From Candidatus Eiseniibacteriota bacterium (GTDB lineage: Bacteria > Eisenbacteria > RBG-16-71-46), in assembly GCA_023249815.1 (NCBI GenBank), contig JAHFBX010000074.1:1-10146 (forward strand): 10,146 nucleotides of DNA, given 5' to 3'. The notes beneath the pieces are model-generated. The model was given only the letters and a program-made list of their open reading frames with translations. It had not been told where the DNA came from and did not search any database. Both the position numbers and the translations under genes were made by a program. This document shows, piece by piece, positions 6,901 to 10,146 of the stretch. Positions within the stretch are counted from its first letter, which is position 1; each line of letters begins with the position of its first letter.

Positions 6901-8343
6901 TCACTTCTTGGCGGCGACCGTCGTGGACCAGTCCGACTTCTGCACCAGCGTCATGCCGGCCGCGCCGTCGAACGTGAAGCTCTGCTTCTTGGTCGTGAAC
7001 ACCCAGGTCTGGAGCTTGCGCCCGTCGGATTCCCAGTCGAACACCTTGTCGGGCGGCCCCATGGCCGCGAGCGTGTTCGCCGCGGCCGAGCCGGTCTTCG
7101 CGGCTTTCGCGGTGGCCGCGGCGTCGGCGTTCTCCTTGCCGGCGTTCATGGCCATGAACACCATGAGCATCTCGGTGGACTTGGCGTTGTTGCCGGCCTT
7201 GCTGTAGACGGCGCCGAGCTGGCGGAAATACGTCTTGTTGTCGGGCTTCAGGTTCACGGCGCGGTTCAGCACCTGCACCGCCTCGTCGAACTTCTGCATG
7301 TCGGCGAGCGTCGAACCCAGGCTCGAGAGCGCCTCGGGATCCTCGGGCGTCTGCTTGAGCACGGCGCGCCACTGCGCCTCGGCGAGTGCCAGTTCGCCGG
7401 CCGACTGGTAGGCGAGTGCCGCGTTGAAGCCCAGGTCCGTGTTGGTCGGCTTGGCCGCGAACGCCTTGGCGTAGGCCTCACCCGCGAGCTTGAAGTCCGC
7501 GCGCCGTGCCGCGTCCTGCTTGCCGTTCGCGCGGTTGAACAGCGCGCTGCCCAGGCCCATCAGGATGTCGCCATTCCCGGGTTCGGCCTGCGCGAGTTCC
7601 TGGTAGTAGGCGATCGCCTCGTCGAACTTCTTCGCGTCGAGCAGCCCGCCGGCCTTGTTCGCGCGCACGGTGCGCAGCGCCTCGGCCAGGCTGCCCACGG
7701 AGCTGTCGGACGCCGCCTCGGTCTGCCCGTTTCTGAGCACGGCCTCGGCCTCGTCGAACCGGCCCATGAGGGCGTAACCCGTGGCGAGGTTGCGGATCGT
7801 GCTGGCACTCGCGGGCTTCAAGAGCTTCGCGCGTGTGAGGCTCGCGAGCGCCGCGTCGTACTGCCTGGTGGACTCCTGCTTGAGTGCTTTTTCGTCGTCC
7901 GACGGTGTCTTCGTGTACTCCGGCCACGCGCTCTGCGCGTCCTGGATGCGCTTGATGCCGTCGTTGTACGCGCGCGCCCAGTACGACTCGCGATTGTTGA
8001 GCACGATCTCGAGCTTCTTCTTGTCGCCCTTCGCGGACAGGCCGTCGATGGATTTCTGGAACCACGTGCCGGCCGGGCCGGCGCTGTCCAGTTCGGCGTA
8101 GGCCCAGCCCAGGTAGCCCAGCGCCTCGAGATCCGCGGGGTCCTCGTTCGCGCACGCGACCAGCTGGTCCACCGCCTTGTTCATCTCGCGCGAGTAGTCC
8201 TCGGTGTTGCCGCGCTCCTTGTCCTTCAGGCCCTGCACGACGTACTGGATTCCGCCGGCGCAGTGCATGTTGCGCGCGGACGCGACGCCCGCGACGACCA
8301 GCAGGGCCGCCACGGCGGCGGCCACGGTCTTCCGATGATTCAC
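6901..8343 (-). CDS. Secreted TPR protein with a BamE-like C-terminal segment
   Basis: A 480-residue protein starting at GTG 8343, supported by an AGGAGG SD six nt upstream. Residues 1-23 form a Sec signal peptide (basic N-H-R-K, hydrophobic core, A-S-A cleavage site). The mature protein is therefore predicted to be periplasmic or surface-attached. It has no lipobox cysteine. Cys28 and Cys64 are the only cysteines near the mature N-terminus and might form a disulphide. TPR-like helix pairs occupy about 70-102, 160-215, 230-298 and 300-400. A low-complexity Ala/Lys linker (about 410-425) follows. The last 50 residues (G-P-P-D-x-V, W-E-S-D-G-R, W-V-F, F-T-F-D-G) resemble the small beta domain of BamE/SmpA-type outer-membrane proteins, by pattern only. 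It is probably a scaffold for an envelope complex. It lies 11 bp after the HD-domain gene, suggesting co-transcription. Confidence 0.85.
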   Translation of the reverse strand: MNHRKTVAAAVAALLVVAGVASARNMHCAGGIQYVVQGLKDKERGNTEDYSREMNKAVDQLVACANEDPADLEALGYLGWAYAELDSAGPAGTWFQKSIDGLSAKGDKKKLEIVLNNRESYWARAYNDGIKRIQDAQSAWPEYTKTPSDDEKALKQESTRQYDAALASLTRAKLLKPASASTIRNLATGYALMGRFDEAEAVLRNGQTEAASDSSVGSLAEALRTVRANKAGGLLDAKKFDEAIAYYQELAQAEPGNGDILMGLGSALFNRANGKQDAARRADFKLAGEAYAKAFAAKPTNTDLGFNAALAYQSAGELALAEAQWRAVLKQTPEDPEALSSLGSTLADMQKFDEAVQVLNRAVNLKPDNKTYFRQLGAVYSKAGNNAKSTEMLMVFMAMNAGKENADAAATAKAAKTGSAAANTLAAMGPPDKVFDWESDGRKLQTWVFTTKKQSFTFDGAAGMTLVQKSDWSTTVAAKK

Positions 8344-8354
8344 CGCGTTCCTCC

Positions 8355-9074
8355 TTAGACGAGGCGGTTGCCATTCACCTGGAGCCCGAACGTGGCCCCC
8401 AGGTGCTTGGCTGCCTTGCGAGACGCGAGCATCCGCGTCATGAAGATCTCGAAGTACTCCATCATGTGCGAGATGGCGGGGTCGAGCGTGAGTTCGAGCG
8501 TGATGTGCTTGCGGTCCTCGTCCACGTTCAAGAAGCTCTTCTCCACCGCGTAGTTCACGCGGTCGTGGATGTCGAACTTGATCATGTCGGGGTTGCGCAC
8601 ACGCGTGCGGTGCACGTCGCTCTTGTCGGCCAGGATGAGCGCCGCGGCGACGTCGTTCACCGGGTCGCCGTCGTTCTCGTGGTGGTTCCCGATCGCGGAG
8701 ATCACGGCGAGGATCTCCTCGTCGGGCATGCCGAAGTCGCTCAAGAGCTGCATGGACATGGCGGCGCCGGTCTGAGCGTGGTGGTCGCGATTCACGGCGT
8801 TGCCGATGTCGTGGAGGTAGCCGGCGATGGCGGCCAGCTCGCACTGGCGCTAGGGCCGGCCCATGCGCTTCAGGACGTTGAACGCGATGCGCGAGACGAG
8901 GCCGACGTGGCGCTCGCCGTGCTCGGTGTAGCCGATGGCTTCGAGCGAGGCGTCGGCCATGCGCACGTAGAGCCTCACCCGGGGGTTCTCCCGGATGAAG
9001 TCGAACGTGATCGGCGAGGGGGCCTCCCCGAGGTGGGTGGCCTCGGTGGCACTGCGTAGGTTGGGGCGGCTCAT
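8355..9074 (-). pseudogene. HD-domain phosphohydrolase interrupted by an in-frame TAG
   Basis: Reading from ATG 9074 gives a 239-codon frame broken only by TAG at 8850-8852 (codon 75). Both sides are coding and in the same frame. The upstream part carries T-E-H-G-E-R-H (50-56), whose His56 is the first metal ligand of the HD superfamily. The downstream part carries L-H-D-I-G-N (87-92) with the His88-Asp89 pair, a G-N-H-H motif, and A-D-K-S-D-V-H-R. This resembles a widespread single-domain HD hydrolase family of unknown substrate. Codon 75 falls between the first His and the HD pair, so a truncated product would have no metal site. The rest shows no other damage, which points to a recent mutation, a sequencing or assembly error (GAG, CAG or AAG to TAG), or readthrough. 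No SD is obvious before ATG 9074, which makes the start uncertain. The stop at 8355 is 11 bp from the TPR gene's start codon. Confidence 0.82.
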
Positions 9075-9077
9075 GTC

Positions 9078-9090
9078 TGGGGATTCCCCA
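9078..9090. promoter_or_regulatory. 13-nt palindrome beside the HD gene start
   Basis: TGGGGA-T-TCCCCA is a perfect hyphenated palindrome whose edge is 3 nt from the ATG at 9074. It could bind a repressor or hide the ribosome-binding region in a hairpin. The site is short and GC-rich, so it may be chance. Confidence 0.25.
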
Positions 9091-9145
9091 TTGCGGGAAG
9101 GGTGCCATCGCGGGCACGGAGGGGCCCAAGCGGGTCGGAGGCGCG

Positions 9146-9175
9146 ACACTAGGGTTGCAACTCGAACAGCGTCAA
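9146..9175 (-). promoter_or_regulatory. Sigma70-like promoter for the HD-TPR-KARI gene group
   Basis: On the - strand there is TTGACG at 9170-9175, an 18-nt spacer and TAGTGT at 9146-9151. This predicts a start near 9139 and a leader of about 65 nt before ATG 9074. The -35 matches five of six consensus bases and the -10 three of six. The spacing equals that of the promoter proposed for the IHF-like gene. The rest of 9091-9267 holds no gene that I can support. Confidence 0.4.
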
Positions 9176-9267
9176 GCGTTCACGCCGGTCCTTGCAGCGC
9201 CCTGACCAGGACTCCCCGAACCCGTGACTGACGCGCCCGCGCACCTAGAGCGATGCGGTCGCGACAG

Positions 9268-9519
9268 TCCGGCCCTGCCCGCTGATGCCACCCGCTGTCG
9301 GCCGAGCAGTACGCCCGGTCCCGGGGTTGCGGGGGTATGCGAACCGAGGGGAGCCCTGAGGCACGCGCAGCCAGGAGGGCGGAGCGGGCCGAAGGACTAG
9401 CGGGGCCTGGGCAGGAAGCCCAGGCCTCGCGTCCCCTCGGGGTGCATGCCCCCCGCATCCCCGGGAGCCGGCCGAAGGTCTGCGGCCGACAGCGGGTGGC
9501 ATCAACGGGCAGGGCCGGA
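9268..9519. repeat. 252-bp imperfect palindrome (foldback element or structured RNA)
   Basis: Two 37-nt arms (9268-9304 and 9483-9519) are inverted copies with one difference (C9282 against A9505). Pairing continues inward in register: 9315-9326 with 9459-9471 (one bulge), 9328-9335 with 9450-9457, 9337-9340 with 9444-9447, and 9344-9352 with 9432-9440. An inner hairpin (9401-9412 with 9418-9429, loop AGGAA) and a mostly unpaired purine-rich stretch (9363-9400) complete it. The whole is a long rod with a branched tip. It starts 7 bp after the priA stop and carries no credible ORF. It may be a non-autonomous mobile element with terminal inverted repeats, a rod-like non-coding RNA, or an oversized terminator for priA. 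Wobble pairs do not settle the strand: the outer mismatch is G-U on the - strand, while two inner ones (9336/9448 and 9403/9427) are G-U on the + strand. It is not a recognised 6S, SRP, tmRNA or RNase P RNA. Confidence 0.7.
9401..9429. repeat. Inner hairpin of the palindromic element
   Basis: A 12-bp stem (9401-9412 with 9418-9429, of which nine consecutive pairs next to the loop are perfect and one outer pair is G-T) closes on a five-base AGGAA loop. It forms the tip or a branch of the larger structure and competes with a short pairing of 9358-9362 to 9424-9428. Confidence 0.55.
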
Positions 9520-9526
9520 GGCTGCG

Positions 9527-10146
9527 CTACAGCACCTCGATCGGATCGACATCGGCGATGACGCGGATGTTGCGGTGGCCGGGTTGGTCGGCCCAGGCGA
9601 GGGCGCTGGCGGCGATGCGATGCAGTGCCTTGCCGCTCTCGCTCTTCAAGAGCACGTGCCAGCGGTGCCTGTCGCGCAGCCGGGACAGCGCCTGTGGCGC
9701 CGGGCCCAGCACGGTGACGTCGTCATCGCCCGCCTGCTCACGCGCGTGTTCCGCGATCCCCGTGGCGGCCGTCTCCACGAGCATTTCGTCCGGCCCATCC
9801 ACGAGCAGCGTGACGAGCCGCGTGAACGGCGGGTAGCCCGCGTCGCGCCGCTCGGAGAGTTCGCGTGTCCGGAACGTACGCTCGCCCTCGAGCAACGGCG
9901 ATGTCGCGACCGCCAGGATCGCCGGGTGCTCCGGCGTGCACGTCTGGATCATCACCTCGCCCGGTTCGCGGCCACGACCCGAGCGACCCGCCACCTGGAC
10001 GAGCAATTGGAACGTGCGCTCCGCGGCACGGAAGTCCGGCAGGTGGAGCGCCACGTCGGCGTCCAGCACGCCGACCAGCGTGACGCGCGGGAAGTCGAGC
10101 CCCTTCGCGATCATCTGCGTGCCGACCAGGATGTCCGCCTCGCCGC
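9527..10146 (-). CDS. priA: Primosomal protein N' (replication restart helicase), C-terminal part
   Basis: The last 205 residues of PriA, the superfamily 2 DNA helicase that recognises abandoned forks and reloads the replisome. The 5' part lies beyond the window. The visible frame opens with I-L-V-G-T-Q-M-I-A-K-G-L-D-F-P, the helicase motif V region, then P-D-F-R-A-x-E-R-T-F-Q-L and Q-V-A-G-R-S-G-R-G, which is motif VI with its arginine-finger residues. The remainder matches the C-terminal PriA domain and ends D-V-D-P-I-E-V-L just before TAG at 9527-9529, close to the usual PriA ending. The C-terminus is therefore complete. The family's zinc-binding cysteines would lie upstream, outside the window. 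The 252-bp inverted-repeat element starts 7 bp after the stop. Confidence 0.96.
   Translation of the reverse strand, partial: GEADILVGTQMIAKGLDFPRVTLVGVLDADVALHLPDFRAAERTFQLLVQVAGRSGRGREPGEVMIQTCTPEHPAILAVATSPLLEGERTFRTRELSERRDAGYPPFTRLVTLLVDGPDEMLVETAATGIAEHAREQAGDDDVTVLGPAPQALSRLRDRHRWHVLLKSESGKALHRIAASALAWADQPGHRNIRVIADVDPIEVL

Noticed and set aside
8355..8795. Independent shorter gene starting at GTG 8795
   Set aside because: No SD precedes it, and it would begin after the His-Asp pair, leaving a metal-less fragment. The frame continues upstream through the TAG with clear family similarity.
9268..9519. 6S RNA, SRP RNA, tmRNA or RNase P RNA
   Set aside because: The rod shape recalls 6S and large SRP RNA, but the outer stem is too long and perfect for 6S. 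The conserved SRP helix-8 sequence, the tmRNA tag region and 3' UCCA, and RNase P core motifs are not seen on either strand.
9337..9561. Short + strand open frame across the inverted repeat
   Set aside because: It runs through both arms and into the priA 3' end, has no SD in a useful position and shows alternate-frame composition. The palindrome explains the sequence better.
1..10146. Prophage, defence island or CRISPR content
   Set aside because: No integrase, transposase, nuclease, toxin pair or regularly spaced repeat was found. Apart from the palindromic element, the genes look chromosomal with uniform composition.

Overview
The window is very GC-rich DNA, about 70% by eye, with G/C-ending codons throughout and Shine-Dalgarno (SD) sites such as AGGAGG. 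It reads as a bacterial chromosome. A periplasmic-type signal peptide, an IHF-like DNA-binding protein and large TPR membrane proteins suggest a high-GC Gram-negative lineage, possibly of the Gemmatimonadota or Eisenbacteria kind. That placement is an inference from style. I see no rRNA, tRNA, CRISPR array, transposase or phage gene.

Left part (1-5363): three paralogous multi-pass membrane proteins of about 560-610 residues, each ending in TPR-like helices. Two lie head to tail on the + strand (1-1682, cut by the window edge, and 1805-3484). The third, more divergent, faces them from the - strand (3537-5363). They share a G-D motif in the first large loop, an H-R motif and an R-D-[WY]-D motif. 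They resemble GT-C type integral-membrane glycosyltransferases in architecture, but the function is not proven.

Middle (5394-6856): an IHF/HU-family DNA-binding protein on the - strand, with a recognisable promoter and a strong 14-bp hairpin after its stop. Upstream of it is a ketol-acid reductoisomerase (KARI)-like protein that keeps most of the fold's signatures but has lost two residues normally found in the active site. No other branched-chain amino acid genes are visible.

Right part (6901-10146), all on the - strand: the 3' end of priA (replication restart helicase), a 252-bp near-palindromic element directly after the priA stop, a promoter-like sequence, an HD-domain hydrolase gene interrupted by one in-frame TAG, a secreted TPR protein with a BamE-like tail, and then the KARI-like gene. 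HD gene, TPR gene and KARI-like gene are closely spaced (11 and 44 bp) and could form one operon.

The observations most worth a second look are the long inverted-repeat element at 9268-9519, the KARI-like protein with Lys-to-Thr and Glu-to-Gln changes at conserved positions, the clean amber codon in an otherwise intact HD gene, and the clustered family of GT-C-like/TPR membrane proteins.
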